From positions 1,904,231 to 1,968,230 of the forward strand of contig NZ_JAMQPR010000001.1 in NCBI RefSeq assembly GCF_026151345.1: a stretch of DNA of 64,000 bases, read 5' to 3'. Position numbers and translations under genes: made by a program. The notes beneath the pieces are model-generated. The model was not told where the DNA came from. It did not search any database and saw only the letters and a list, made by a program, of their open reading frames with translations. The DNA is from Leptospira paudalimensis (GTDB lineage: Bacteria; Spirochaetota; Leptospiria; Leptospirales; Leptospiraceae). This document shows positions 53,248-62,578 of this stretch, piece after piece; position 1 is the stretch's first letter; every line of letters starts with the position of its first letter.

Positions 53248-55046
53248 ATTTTGAAGAAATCGATCGTTTGTCTTAAATTAGAAGCTTTCTCGGACAACGC
53301 CGAACACAACTTATCAATATCGTTCACAAACTGATTTAGATATTCAGTACCTTCAGTAATGGTTGCTATACTTTTTGCAAGTTCTTCTGAAGTACTTGCC
53401 TGCTCATTGGTGTTTTGTTCAATTTCCATTGCAGACATTGTCAATTTTTCAATATTCTCTTTTACATTTTTCACAAGTTCCAATTGTTGTTTTGTCATGT
53501 CACTTGATTGTTTGATCAGTTCAATTGTGGTGTGGACAGACTTCCCAATTTGAGTGAAGGTTTTTTCTGTATTGGATACGGCAAGTCTTCCTGATTTTGT
53601 AGAAGAGGAAGCTTTTGATACTGCTTCCAGAATTCGATTTGTATTGGAAAGAGTTTGTTCCCCTAATTTCGAAATTTCACTGGCAACTACTGCAAATCCT
53701 CTTCCTGCATCCCCTGCTCTTGCCGCTTCAATCGAAGCATTGAGAGATAATAAACCAATTTTATCTGAAATTTCGCCAATCACCTGGATTACATTTGATG
53801 TGTTTTCGACACTCAATTCTATATCAGACATAGCAACTAAGGTAGAATGAAGTGCTGATTGTCCCAACTTCGTTTCCTCTTCCATTTGTTTGGTTTCGGT
53901 TTGTGTTAAGTTCATCATATCATGGATGGATACAATCGAAGACTCCATATCGATTACTAAGTCTTGTGCATCTTTAGTAATATCATGTTGTTTTTTGGCT
54001 CCAAAAGCCGTAGAACGAATGCTTGCTGACATTTCCTCAACACCTGCTGACATCTCTTCCGAAGACGAAGCTTGTTCCATCATTGCCTGGGTTAATCCTT
54101 GGGTTTGTGTTGCAATGATCTTTGCATCCGAATTCACTTTATCTGACTCTTCAATGACAGTGGATGTAATTTTTCGGATGCTTGTGATGAAAGAATTGAG
54201 AGAAATAGATCCATGCCCTAGTTCATCCGTAGAAATGATGGGAACGGATTCACTTAAATCCCCACTTGCTAAAGATTTATAACGATTTGCCATTTGGATG
54301 GTATTAAACTTCATTGCTTTTACAAAAAGTGAGGTGAGTACAAATATATTGATGGTGATAAATGCTGCCATCAACACCAAAGTCACTTCTGCATTTTGGA
54401 TTTGTACAAATTTTGTTACTTCCGCTAAAAGAAGGTATCCTAATGCAGTGAGTGTCATACTAAATACAGCAGACATTGTAAAAAAGATTCGTGCGTAAAT
54501 TCCAACCTTCGGAATCATATCAGCATTTAACGGCAAATCTTTTAACTCAGGTGTAATTAAAACTTCTGAAATCACTAGTTCACTTAAAAAAAAGTGTGAA
54601 ACACCTAATACTGGATATATGAGAATTGGCAAAATGACATAAGGAAGGTATTCCGCGAGCGTTGGAGTAAAAAATTGAAATGTGACAAAAGCAGCAAATG
54701 GAATTCCGAAACTCCATTGAGTCAAAAAATATCCCAAATTATGTTTTGGAAATTTCAAAAGTGTTAATTTGATCTTTTGTTTTTCTTCGAGTGATAACGA
54801 TTGAAAGAAATCAGGAATGGTATTTGTGAGTAATTTTTTAAGTCTTATGAAACGAATGGTAGGGATAACATAAGAGGTAAAAAGTGCAATGGTTGCACCT
54901 AATACAACTAGCACCGACTTATCGAATGAATAAACACCTGCAATGACAATAAATAAGACTGCAGTTGGTACAGCAAGCACCGCTGTCAGTAATTCTAATC
55001 CGATTGTCAATCGCCAACATAAAGATTTAATTTTGGCTTCATTCAT
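53244..55046 (-). CDS. Methyl-accepting chemotaxis protein
   Basis: This is a 600-residue protein. The N-terminal part has about six membrane helices in place of a periplasmic ligand domain. A HAMP-like linker ([36 protein letters not shown]) joins it to a long signalling coiled coil with the hairpin tip [43 protein letters not shown]. It should send signals to CheA/CheW. A hairpin that contains part of the ribosome-site region lies just upstream (55049-55086). The 3' end overlaps the Omp85 gene by 4 bp. Confidence 0.92.
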   Translation of the reverse strand: MNEAKIKSLCWRLTIGLELLTAVLAVPTAVLFIVIAGVYSFDKSVLVVLGATIALFTSYVIPTIRFIRLKKLLTNTIPDFFQSLSLEEKQKIKLTLLKFPKHNLGYFLTQWSFGIPFAAFVTFQFFTPTLAEYLPYVILPILIYPVLGVSHFFLSELVISEVLITPELKDLPLNADMIPKVGIYARIFFTMSAVFSMTLTALGYLLLAEVTKFVQIQNAEVTLVLMAAFITINIFVLTSLFVKAMKFNTIQMANRYKSLASGDLSESVPIISTDELGHGSISLNSFITSIRKITSTVIEESDKVNSDAKIIATQTQGLTQAMMEQASSSEEMSAGVEEMSASIRSTAFGAKKQHDITKDAQDLVIDMESSIVSIHDMMNLTQTETKQMEEETKLGQSALHSTLVAMSDIELSVENTSNVIQVIGEISDKIGLLSLNASIEAARAGDAGRGFAVVASEISKLGEQTLSNTNRILEAVSKASSSTKSGRLAVSNTEKTFTQIGKSVHTTIELIKQSSDMTKQQLELVKNVKENIEKLTMSAMEIEQNTNEQASTSEELAKSIATITEGTEYLNQFVNDIDKLCSALSEKASNLRQTIDFFKI

Positions 55047-55048
55047 TT

Positions 55049-55086
55049 CCGCTTTTTCCTTTTTCAGGACAGTGTAGGAAAAGCGG
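55049..55086 (-). promoter_or_regulatory. Hairpin just upstream of the chemoreceptor start
   Basis: The leftward strand has CCGCTTTTCC (55086-55077) and GGAAAAAGCGG (55059-55049), complementary except for one bulged base, with an 18-base loop containing AAGG. The arm stands 2 bp before the ATG and could hide the ribosome site. The stem lacks a T-run, so it is not a typical terminator. Confidence 0.45.
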
Positions 55087-55100
55087 AGAATCGTATAGTA

Positions 55101-57269
55101 TTATTTTGAAGTACGCGTATAAACGCCATCCCAGCCGACAGGTGGTGGGTTTTGGAATAGAGTTTGGCAACGTTTGATGAGCAAGTGGCTACTCACATCT
55201 TCTTTTCCTAATATTTTAGAAACATTCTTAAAATGTTCGATGGCAACTTCCCAATTTCGTTTTGAGTATTCGGAAAAACCTAACTCATACTCTTCGAATG
55301 CTTTTACAGACATTGGGGAGATTTCATTTTTAAATGATTCTAAACTATAGATTTTCACAGGTGCTTCTTTTCCCTTTACACGGATCCAATCTAAAAATCG
55401 AAAGGAAAATGTATCCCGACAAGCTAATTCAATGTTTTCTGATACCAAAATCGAAACACCATAATCTTTGGCAGCGGCTTCTAACCTCGCAGCTAAGTTA
55501 ACAGTATCACCCATCATTGTGTAGGATGCCAAACTATCTGTTCCCATAAATCCAACTTTAGCCAAACCACAATTAAGACCGATACGAAATACCATAGCAC
55601 GTGCAAGTGGTGTGTAATCCCCTCTTTCATTCCATTCTTTTCTTAACACTTCCAACTCTTTCACCATCTCAAGAGCTGTTTTACAAGCAAGTTTTGGGTG
55701 TTCCTTGTTTTGTATGGGTGCACCGAATATTCCTACAATTGCATCACCTATGTATTTATCCAAAGTTCCGGAATTGGCTTTTAAAACATTGGTCATAACA
55801 GAAAGGTATTCATTTAATAACTTTGCTAAATCTGTTGCACTTAACTCTTCACTAATGGATGAAAATCCAGCTACATCTGAAAAAAATGCAGTGATTTCCC
55901 ACTCCCCTCCTTGTTTTAAGGATTCCATATTCTCGAGAGCCACACTTACCACTTCTGGATCGACTAAGTTCCGTAAGATGTGATTGAATTTTCTTTTTTC
56001 CTTTCCTTCAGTGTAAGTTAAATAGGCAAATCCAAGTAAGTAAGAAACTGGGAAACCAAATACGAACGAATAAGTAGACAACACATAATCCATCCGATAA
56101 AGGAAATAAAACAATCCGATAAACAAAGAGATTGCAAATACTGGATAAAGATTCTTCAATAAATGCCATTGGTTAATGAATAAAACAAGAACACCAACAA
56201 ACAGAACTAAGATTGTAAATACAAACCCATACGTCACAGGTAATTCTTTTAATAAATGCCCTTCTATTAAATTCGATGCGAACACAGCCTGTGCAATCAC
56301 ACCAGGAAACAATCCGTGCGGGGTAACAACATCATCATGTGTGGCAGCAGCTGATGTACCAATGAGGACAATTTTATTTTCAAAGAGTTTGGGAGGAACA
56401 AGGAGAGTGTTTGGATCTTCCACCTCACCAGTGTTTAACTTTTCCAATGATTCGATGATCCCTGCAGCGGAATACCTCGGAATATTTCTCAACTCTTCTT
56501 CTGTATAAAAATAAGCTCTGACTAGGCCATCCCTTCCGACGGGAATGATGCGTTTTGATCCCTCTTTTTCTAAGTATACATTAAAATCTTTAGTTTCTAC
56601 CTTGTAAGTTCCGCCTAACGAAAACGCTTGCAAAGCTAAGGTTGGAAAATACAATCCATTCCAACGAACAAAGGGAGAAAATCTCCTTAAAATTCCATCA
56701 CTATCAGAAATCACATTCACCACATGGACCATCGGTGCTGTTTCTGCAATTTGACCGATGGGAAAGGAAGCATTTTCATAGTTTGGGAAAGGAATATTTG
56801 TATTTAATGGAACGCTGAATTTTTGACTAATGACCTCGATACTTTTTCTTGGAATCACAATCCCGCCATTTCGGAAATTGGCAGCATGCGATATCTCCCC
56901 CAAACTTTCGTTTGCGATAACCAATGCATCATCATAATCTGACCTTTCTGTGAACATGATATCGATGATTGTAAATTTAGGCGGAGTGAGAAGTTTTGTG
57001 TATCCGATGAGAGTGGGATAAATATGCCGTTTCCAAGGCCACTGTCCAAGTTCAGGATGGTCAGCATATTTGGCAATACTCTGTTCATCGATATCAATAA
57101 TCACAATGTCTTTTGAAAATGTATGATGGGAAGGTAAAAGGTGAAACAAAGCATCCGACAATTTACGATCTAATGTCGTAGAAAATCGAAAAAAGGAAAT
57201 GAAAGTAGTGAGTAAAGTCGGAATCACCACCATTAGAAAAATCGGGAATAGTATTTTATTTTGTTTCAT
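55101..57269 (-). CDS. Adenylate/guanylate cyclase with CHASE2 sensor
   Basis: This is a 722-residue membrane protein. One N-terminal helix is followed by a periplasmic CHASE2 domain (HHTFSKDIVIIDIDEQSI, QWPWKRHIYPTLI), then three membrane helices, then a class III cyclase domain. In the cyclase, the metal Asp residues stand in FFSDVAGFSS and LDKYIGDAIVGIFGAP, and the NCGLAKVGFMG and MMGDTVNLAARLEAAAK motifs are intact, so it should make cAMP or cGMP. The nucleotide choice cannot be settled by eye. A C-terminal TPR-like part follows. Its ATG overlaps the upstream M48 protease stop by 14 bp. Confidence 0.92.
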   Translation of the reverse strand: MKQNKILFPIFLMVVIPTLLTTFISFFRFSTTLDRKLSDALFHLLPSHHTFSKDIVIIDIDEQSIAKYADHPELGQWPWKRHIYPTLIGYTKLLTPPKFTIIDIMFTERSDYDDALVIANESLGEISHAANFRNGGIVIPRKSIEVISQKFSVPLNTNIPFPNYENASFPIGQIAETAPMVHVVNVISDSDGILRRFSPFVRWNGLYFPTLALQAFSLGGTYKVETKDFNVYLEKEGSKRIIPVGRDGLVRAYFYTEEELRNIPRYSAAGIIESLEKLNTGEVEDPNTLLVPPKLFENKIVLIGTSAAATHDDVVTPHGLFPGVIAQAVFASNLIEGHLLKELPVTYGFVFTILVLFVGVLVLFINQWHLLKNLYPVFAISLFIGLFYFLYRMDYVLSTYSFVFGFPVSYLLGFAYLTYTEGKEKRKFNHILRNLVDPEVVSVALENMESLKQGGEWEITAFFSDVAGFSSISEELSATDLAKLLNEYLSVMTNVLKANSGTLDKYIGDAIVGIFGAPIQNKEHPKLACKTALEMVKELEVLRKEWNERGDYTPLARAMVFRIGLNCGLAKVGFMGTDSLASYTMMGDTVNLAARLEAAAKDYGVSILVSENIELACRDTFSFRFLDWIRVKGKEAPVKIYSLESFKNEISPMSVKAFEEYELGFSEYSKRNWEVAIEHFKNVSKILGKEDVSSHLLIKRCQTLFQNPPPVGWDGVYTRTSK

Positions 57270-58497
57270 TTGTTGTTAATCGTTTTTTGTAATCACTCCA
57301 TCGGTCAATGATGACAGGAGATCCTTCCATAGAAACCGAAGATTCAATAAACACGAGTTTTGCGATTCTCAAATTTGTATCAGGATGTGTTTTTTTCATA
57401 AGGTCAGTACCTTCTGATTTGGACATTGTATTCAAATAACTAGACAAACCAAGTGGTGAATATCCCACCTGAGAAACAAGACCAACGGCTGCCTCATCCG
57501 CTTCCAATTCCACCTTAGCATCTCGGCCAGTTTCAAAAAATTGTTTTTCCATTTCGCTTATCGCAGTTGCCATCGCTGTGTTGACAACCTCACTGCCTGG
57601 AGGAGATAATAAGCCAGATAGAATATCAACAAATACATTTGATTCTTTGAATTCTCCATTATGAAATAAGATCACATGGCCCATTTCATGTGCAATGATA
57701 CCAGCTAACTCAGCTTCTGTTTGGATTTTTTTTAGAGTGCCTGTAGTGATAAACAAATAACCACCAGGACAGGAAAATGCATTTACCTCCTGTGAATCGA
57801 TGATCCCAACCCGAAATTCCAAATCCTTACGGGAAGAAACAGAACCTAACTTTGATGCGATGGAATTGAGATACCTCGTGAATTCTAAATCACGAACCAA
57901 ATTATACTTTTTCAAAAGCCTTGCTGCAAGCGAACGGCCCATCTTCACTTCTGCTTTTGTTTCCCCAAGTACAGGCAATCCAGAATTAGATGAGAATGAA
58001 AAAAAACTCGGACTTTGTGTGATCCCAGTCTTATTTATTTCCTTAGGAGATGTTTCTTCAAAGGCCAATGGTACGGATTCGAGCCAACGTAAAGATTCAA
58101 AATCGTACAAGTCTCCTTCTCCACGCACTCTCATTTTCTGAGTTTCTGAGAGTCCTCTTGCAGCAGCGGTTTTTGTGAAATCAGAGGCACGTTGTCTTGC
58201 GACAACGGCTTCCGATGAATTAGAAGTGATCCCTAATTTCATTTGGGTTCCAGGTGGGAGTGGAGATACAAATAATTTTGAGACCCAACCTGTTTTCTCT
58301 TCGACTCGAACTTGGACAAAAAGTCCTTGTTCGGTGATAGGCGTTAGTACTTCTCCTATTTTTAAAAGACTTCCTTCTGCATTTAACTTAGGTTGTGAAA
58401 GTAACTTTGCTTTGTTGCTTTGCACATAAACATTTCCTTTTGCAAGGAGTGAAACACTGACAAAAAGCAATAAATAGGATAAAGTGTTATACTTCAT
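57256..58497 (-). CDS. M48 family metalloprotease with SH3-type domain
   Basis: This is a 413-residue periplasmic protein. A signal peptide (YNTLSYLLLFVSVSLLAKG) is followed by an SH3-like domain (VYVQSNKAKLLSQPKLNAEGSLLKIGEVL, WVSKLFVSP) and a peptidase with AGIIAHEMGHVILFH (zinc His residues and catalytic Glu) and the third ligand Glu in KVELEADEAAVGL. It is of the BepA/YfgC type, which controls outer-membrane protein quality. ATG 58497 gives the clean signal peptide; earlier codons add a basic extension. It overlaps the cyclase gene by 14 bp, an unusual pairing. Confidence 0.9.
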   Translation of the reverse strand: MKYNTLSYLLLFVSVSLLAKGNVYVQSNKAKLLSQPKLNAEGSLLKIGEVLTPITEQGLFVQVRVEEKTGWVSKLFVSPLPPGTQMKLGITSNSSEAVVARQRASDFTKTAAARGLSETQKMRVRGEGDLYDFESLRWLESVPLAFEETSPKEINKTGITQSPSFFSFSSNSGLPVLGETKAEVKMGRSLAARLLKKYNLVRDLEFTRYLNSIASKLGSVSSRKDLEFRVGIIDSQEVNAFSCPGGYLFITTGTLKKIQTEAELAGIIAHEMGHVILFHNGEFKESNVFVDILSGLLSPPGSEVVNTAMATAISEMEKQFFETGRDAKVELEADEAAVGLVSQVGYSPLGLSSYLNTMSKSEGTDLMKKTHPDTNLRIAKLVFIESSVSMEGSPVIIDRWSDYKKRLTTNETK

Positions 58498-58596
58498 TAC
58501 CAATGAGTGTTGGGTCTCATCAATCTTTGAAAACTCTTTTTTTAATTTTGACTTTCGAATTGACAATTCCTATCCATCCATTGTTATGAACGGGCA

Positions 58597-60126
58597 ATGA
58601 AACATTTTTTTCTACTTCTCATCATATTGTTTATGACGTTCGAAGGTTGTAAAAAAGAAAAAGATGAAAGTAATACGCTCAGTGCATTAGCCACTCGGTT
58701 TTTCATTCGTACATTATTTTCTTCCAATATCAATACAGAACTCCCATCCAATTTAAGTGTGGCTGTGCCAAGGTCTATTCGGAAACCTTCGAGCGGTTTA
58801 GGTGCAAGTTTTCTGCGCCAAAACCGTTCTACCAAAATGGCTTTTTCTAATAAAGGAATCGCACAAGATACTTTGGATTATGGATTTACAGGACAAAATT
58901 TTTTAACAGAAGGTACAAGTATTGTCGCTGAGATATTAAGAGATTCTAAAAAAGACTTAGTACTCATCAGCGGATCTTATCTCATTGCCAAAGCAAGTCC
59001 GGGAGTTTGTATTCCCGGTGGATCGGGAACCGTGCGTATCACCCAAAGTATGGAAGAAGAGTTCCTGGAAGGGATTGAAAGGCTAGGTCTGAGTCCCGAA
59101 GAAGCAAGAGGTGAACTAGTAAGTCTGCAAAACGAAGGGATTTTGCCATTTACGGGACAATCAGTGCCTACACCTGCGATGGTTTACAAACGTTTGAGTA
59201 ATGACGAATATGATGTTGAAATTGAATATTCCTTTGCCGATGCCATAGGAACCCCCCAACCTTGTCCTTCCAATAATAAATTCCAAAAGGCAATCAAATT
59301 CAAAACAGATAAATCAAAAGTTTTTAGTTCCATCAATCGTTCCTTAAAAGTATTTGGAATTTCTTTAAGTGTAGAAGCATCCATCACTTACATCACACAA
59401 GCTGGAAAAAAAGACAAAGCCATCCTCAATATCAAACAAGTGACAAGTGGTTCTGGGAATACAGACAAATCCACAACACGATTTACCTTCGAAGAATGTG
59501 AGAAGGATACAAGTGCCAATGCAAATAATTGTGTCACATTAAATTATAGCAATGTTTACGATGACGCTGCTGGGAATAAAGTCACCACCTCAGTCAAAGG
59601 TAGAACCAATGACTTAGGTGGGTATGTCCTGACTGAATACATTGACAATGGCAACAACTACGAATACTACTTAACCGAAACTTATGATCCGAATGGTGAC
59701 ATCACTTATTTTGCCGTGGATTATTATGACATCGGCACTCCAGCTAACGATGATTATGAAGAATTAGGTGTTCTTGATACAGACCTCTACGGCGAGTTCA
59801 TCGAAACGACGTATACCTTTGAATGGGATGCTTATGTTGATTTTACAACTGCACTCCCAGGAGGAGGAATTGGCCAAGGAGCTGGGTTTACTGAATATGA
59901 TGCTTATGTTATCATGCCGGCTGGAGTTGATCCAAATATATATCCAGATGAGTATATAGGTTGGGGAGAATTTTATAATAATGTCAATAGTGGTGGTCCC
60001 GTTTATTATGTAGACTTTTATGGGACAGCCAATCAAATTCCTTCGGCTGTTGTCTGGCGGTATGCTATAGATACAAACGGAAACGAAGTATATACAGTTC
60101 GAGCAAATACTGTTGTTCAAATCTAA
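58597..60126 (+). CDS. Tyr/Asp-rich putative lipoprotein
   Basis: This is a 509-residue protein. The hydrophobic start FFLLLIILFMTFEGC gives a lipobox Cys at residue 18, followed by Lys/Asp/Glu residues. A first part (up to about residue 290) has beta-type sequence. The final 200 residues are rich in Tyr, Asp, Gly and Asn (YIDNGNNYEYYLTETYDPNG, DYYDIGTPANDDYEELG, YVDFYGTANQIP), which suggests a repetitive beta structure, perhaps calcium-binding. I know no family. It is followed 41 bp later by the FadL-type gene in the same direction. Confidence 0.75.
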   Translation: MKHFFLLLIILFMTFEGCKKEKDESNTLSALATRFFIRTLFSSNINTELPSNLSVAVPRSIRKPSSGLGASFLRQNRSTKMAFSNKGIAQDTLDYGFTGQNFLTEGTSIVAEILRDSKKDLVLISGSYLIAKASPGVCIPGGSGTVRITQSMEEEFLEGIERLGLSPEEARGELVSLQNEGILPFTGQSVPTPAMVYKRLSNDEYDVEIEYSFADAIGTPQPCPSNNKFQKAIKFKTDKSKVFSSINRSLKVFGISLSVEASITYITQAGKKDKAILNIKQVTSGSGNTDKSTTRFTFEECEKDTSANANNCVTLNYSNVYDDAAGNKVTTSVKGRTNDLGGYVLTEYIDNGNNYEYYLTETYDPNGDITYFAVDYYDIGTPANDDYEELGVLDTDLYGEFIETTYTFEWDAYVDFTTALPGGGIGQGAGFTEYDAYVIMPAGVDPNIYPDEYIGWGEFYNNVNSGGPVYYVDFYGTANQIPSAVVWRYAIDTNGNEVYTVRANTVVQI

Positions 60127-60167
60127 TTGAAGTTCGTATATTTGAAACTAAACAAAAAGAAATCTAT

Positions 60168-61667
60168 ATGTTAATCATTAAAAAAAAACCTAACAACTGC
60201 TCAAATACACTTAAGAAATTAATCAATCGATTTATTTTATTATCGAGTATCTGCCTATCACCTGTCTCACTTTTCCCATCTGAACCATTTAACAACATAC
60301 AAGGGTTTTACGGGGAAAGAGCGGCTGGACTGGCAGGAGCGTTTACTGCCATTGCTGACGACCCATCGGGAGCCTATTACAATCCAGCAGGACTAGGGTT
60401 TACTCATAATGATGGGATATCTATTTCTGCAAGTAACTTTAAAGATGTGAAACGTAGTTATATCAATATAGACACACCAGGCCAAAGATACAACCAAACC
60501 CACCAAGGATTTGATCCCAATTTCATTGGCCTACTCAAGAACTTTGATCGATGGAAGTTTGCCTTTTCAATTGTGAATACTTATAACTATTCCTACAATC
60601 GAGTGGATCAGGTGAACTACCCTCTTGTTTCTCCTTCCATCAATTCGACACGAAATTATACAAAAGAACGTTATAACCAATTATTAGTTGGTCCCAGTTT
60701 GGCATACCTTCTCAATGATAAACTTTCTCTTGGTGCCACTCTTTATTACATGAATGATACGAAGGAAGTTTCGAGAACCCAATTCCAACAATTCTCGGAT
60801 CTAAGTTATGTAATGCGCTCTTATGTAGACAATCGTCGCACATCTGGACTTATGCCAGTCCTTGGTATCCAATACCAACCGAATCCTAAACTCTCTCTTG
60901 GATTTAGTTATCGTCGTATTTTTGTTACTGGTGGGGATCGTTTGTTCAATGAAGTTTATGTAGATTCTACACGTAGACCGGGTTCCTCTGCTGTTGACTT
61001 CATTGAAGGGACTGGGGGCGGTGCCTCCTCCATTGAACAAGGAGTCTTAACACAAAAACCAAAACTTGTCACCTCCATTCCGCAAACACAAGAAATGCGA
61101 TTTGGAGTCGCCTTTTTCCCAACGGCAAGATTTTTAGCTTCCTTTGATATGATTCACACCTCTGGTTATAAAGTCAGAAGGAACCAAGATGAAATTAGTA
61201 CCTTCGGTCGACGTGTCACTTACACAATCAATGATACAGAGGTGAGAGAACTAACTCGGTATTCCACAACGAATTTTGCTGCTGGAATGGAATACTATTT
61301 GGCTGACACATTTTCTGTATTAGGTGGAATTTACACAAACGAACCCAATACAAAACCAATCTCATGGACAGAATCAGCAGTTGATTTATACCTTCAAAAT
61401 ACATTTGGTAACCAAGTTACTGCGACTTCTGGCGATGCGAGTTTGATTTACAAAGTTGCTCGGTCAGGAACAAATCCTCGAAATGAATATTCAAGGAACA
61501 AAGGATTCAGTTTGGGTTTTTCATGGGTAACTTCCAAATCATCAGTTTCGGTTACCTACATCCGTGAAACGGGGTACGGAAATTCTAGGATCGACCCAAA
61601 TTCATTGGCACAATCCTTCGAATATATGGCTCAGTCTATTTACATCATGGTCAGTTCCAGGAATTGA
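60168..61667 (+). CDS. FadL/OmpP1/TodX-type outer-membrane transporter
   Basis: This 499-residue protein has a signal peptide (FILLSSICLSPVSLFPS) and then the FadL N-terminal hatch pattern GERAAGLAGAFTAIADDPSGAYYNPAGLGF. It continues as a barrel with many aromatic strands and ends in a barrel-type strand. The family brings hydrophobic compounds such as long-chain fatty acids across the outer membrane, which fits the Leptospira diet of fatty acids. Its stop TGA is directly followed by the stop of the convergent patatin gene. Confidence 0.88.
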   Translation: MLIIKKKPNNCSNTLKKLINRFILLSSICLSPVSLFPSEPFNNIQGFYGERAAGLAGAFTAIADDPSGAYYNPAGLGFTHNDGISISASNFKDVKRSYINIDTPGQRYNQTHQGFDPNFIGLLKNFDRWKFAFSIVNTYNYSYNRVDQVNYPLVSPSINSTRNYTKERYNQLLVGPSLAYLLNDKLSLGATLYYMNDTKEVSRTQFQQFSDLSYVMRSYVDNRRTSGLMPVLGIQYQPNPKLSLGFSYRRIFVTGGDRLFNEVYVDSTRRPGSSAVDFIEGTGGGASSIEQGVLTQKPKLVTSIPQTQEMRFGVAFFPTARFLASFDMIHTSGYKVRRNQDEISTFGRRVTYTINDTEVRELTRYSTTNFAAGMEYYLADTFSVLGGIYTNEPNTKPISWTESAVDLYLQNTFGNQVTATSGDASLIYKVARSGTNPRNEYSRNKGFSLGFSWVTSKSSVSVTYIRETGYGNSRIDPNSLAQSFEYMAQSIYIMVSSRN

Positions 61668-62567
61668 TCATTTTTTCTTAGATTTGGATTGGAAAAAATC
61701 TTTAGCATCATCATAACCCTGTATTAGCAGTTTTTCAGCTTGTTCTTTCTTAAAATTAAGTATGCTACCAAAACCTAACATTTGTTTTGGAGCTATAACT
61801 GAAATTTTAGCACTTGTAAATTGTGTCCGTAGGTTTAGGAAAAAATTTTCAATCGCAGTGAGACCATTGATCACAGATTTTCTGTATTCTAATCCTTGTT
61901 CGACACTCTTATAGGAACCAAGTAAGTAGAGTTCAAATAACCTTTCTAATGCCTCATCCTTTGTAACAGGTGTTTCCATAATCGCCGAACCCCCAACAGG
62001 TGAAAGTAATACCACAACGATATCGGAAGCTTCATGAGTTAACGCTGGTAAGATCGGAGTATTTGCCATCACTCCACCATCCCAATAAGGTTCTCCATCA
62101 ATCATCTGCCATGGAAAAATCATCGGAATGGCTGAAGAAGCAAGTAGATGTTCGATCCGAAGTTTCGGATTCTCAAAGAATTTAAGTTCTGATGTTAAAA
62201 TATTAACGGCTGAAATGATTACCTTTGTTTTTGACTCGTTTAATTGACTAAAGTCTAAATGTTCATGGATGAATTTTTTTAATGGGTAAGTTTCAACCAA
62301 TGGATAGTATTTTCTTCGGAACAAACCTTTCATCATATTCCATACCGAATAACGCATGATATGTTTTTGATTCAATTTTAACCATAGGTCGGATAATTTT
62401 TTTGAATCCATCCCAGAACCAATGGCACATGCATTGATCGCTCCAACAGAAGTTCCACAAATAATGTCCGGCTTCCAATTGATTTCTTCTAAATATCGTA
62501 ATACACCTGCTTGGTAGGCACCTCTGGCACCACCTCCAGATAAAACCAATGCTTTCTTTTTTGCCAT
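61668..62567 (-). CDS. Patatin-like phospholipase
   Basis: This 299-residue protein has the oxyanion loop GGGARG (residues 11-16), the nucleophile Ser40 in GTSVG and the catalytic Asp163 in YWDGGVMAN, so the Ser-Asp dyad is intact. Such enzymes cut acyl chains from phospholipids. ATG 62567 is chosen because it gives the typical MAKKKALVLSGGGARG start; the upstream frame to 62624 is odd in composition. The end abuts the FadL-type gene. Confidence 0.92.
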   Translation of the reverse strand: MAKKKALVLSGGGARGAYQAGVLRYLEEINWKPDIICGTSVGAINACAIGSGMDSKKLSDLWLKLNQKHIMRYSVWNMMKGLFRRKYYPLVETYPLKKFIHEHLDFSQLNESKTKVIISAVNILTSELKFFENPKLRIEHLLASSAIPMIFPWQMIDGEPYWDGGVMANTPILPALTHEASDIVVVLLSPVGGSAIMETPVTKDEALERLFELYLLGSYKSVEQGLEYRKSVINGLTAIENFFLNLRTQFTSAKISVIAPKQMLGFGSILNFKKEQAEKLLIQGYDDAKDFFQSKSKKK

Positions 62568-62578
62568 AGTAATTACCA

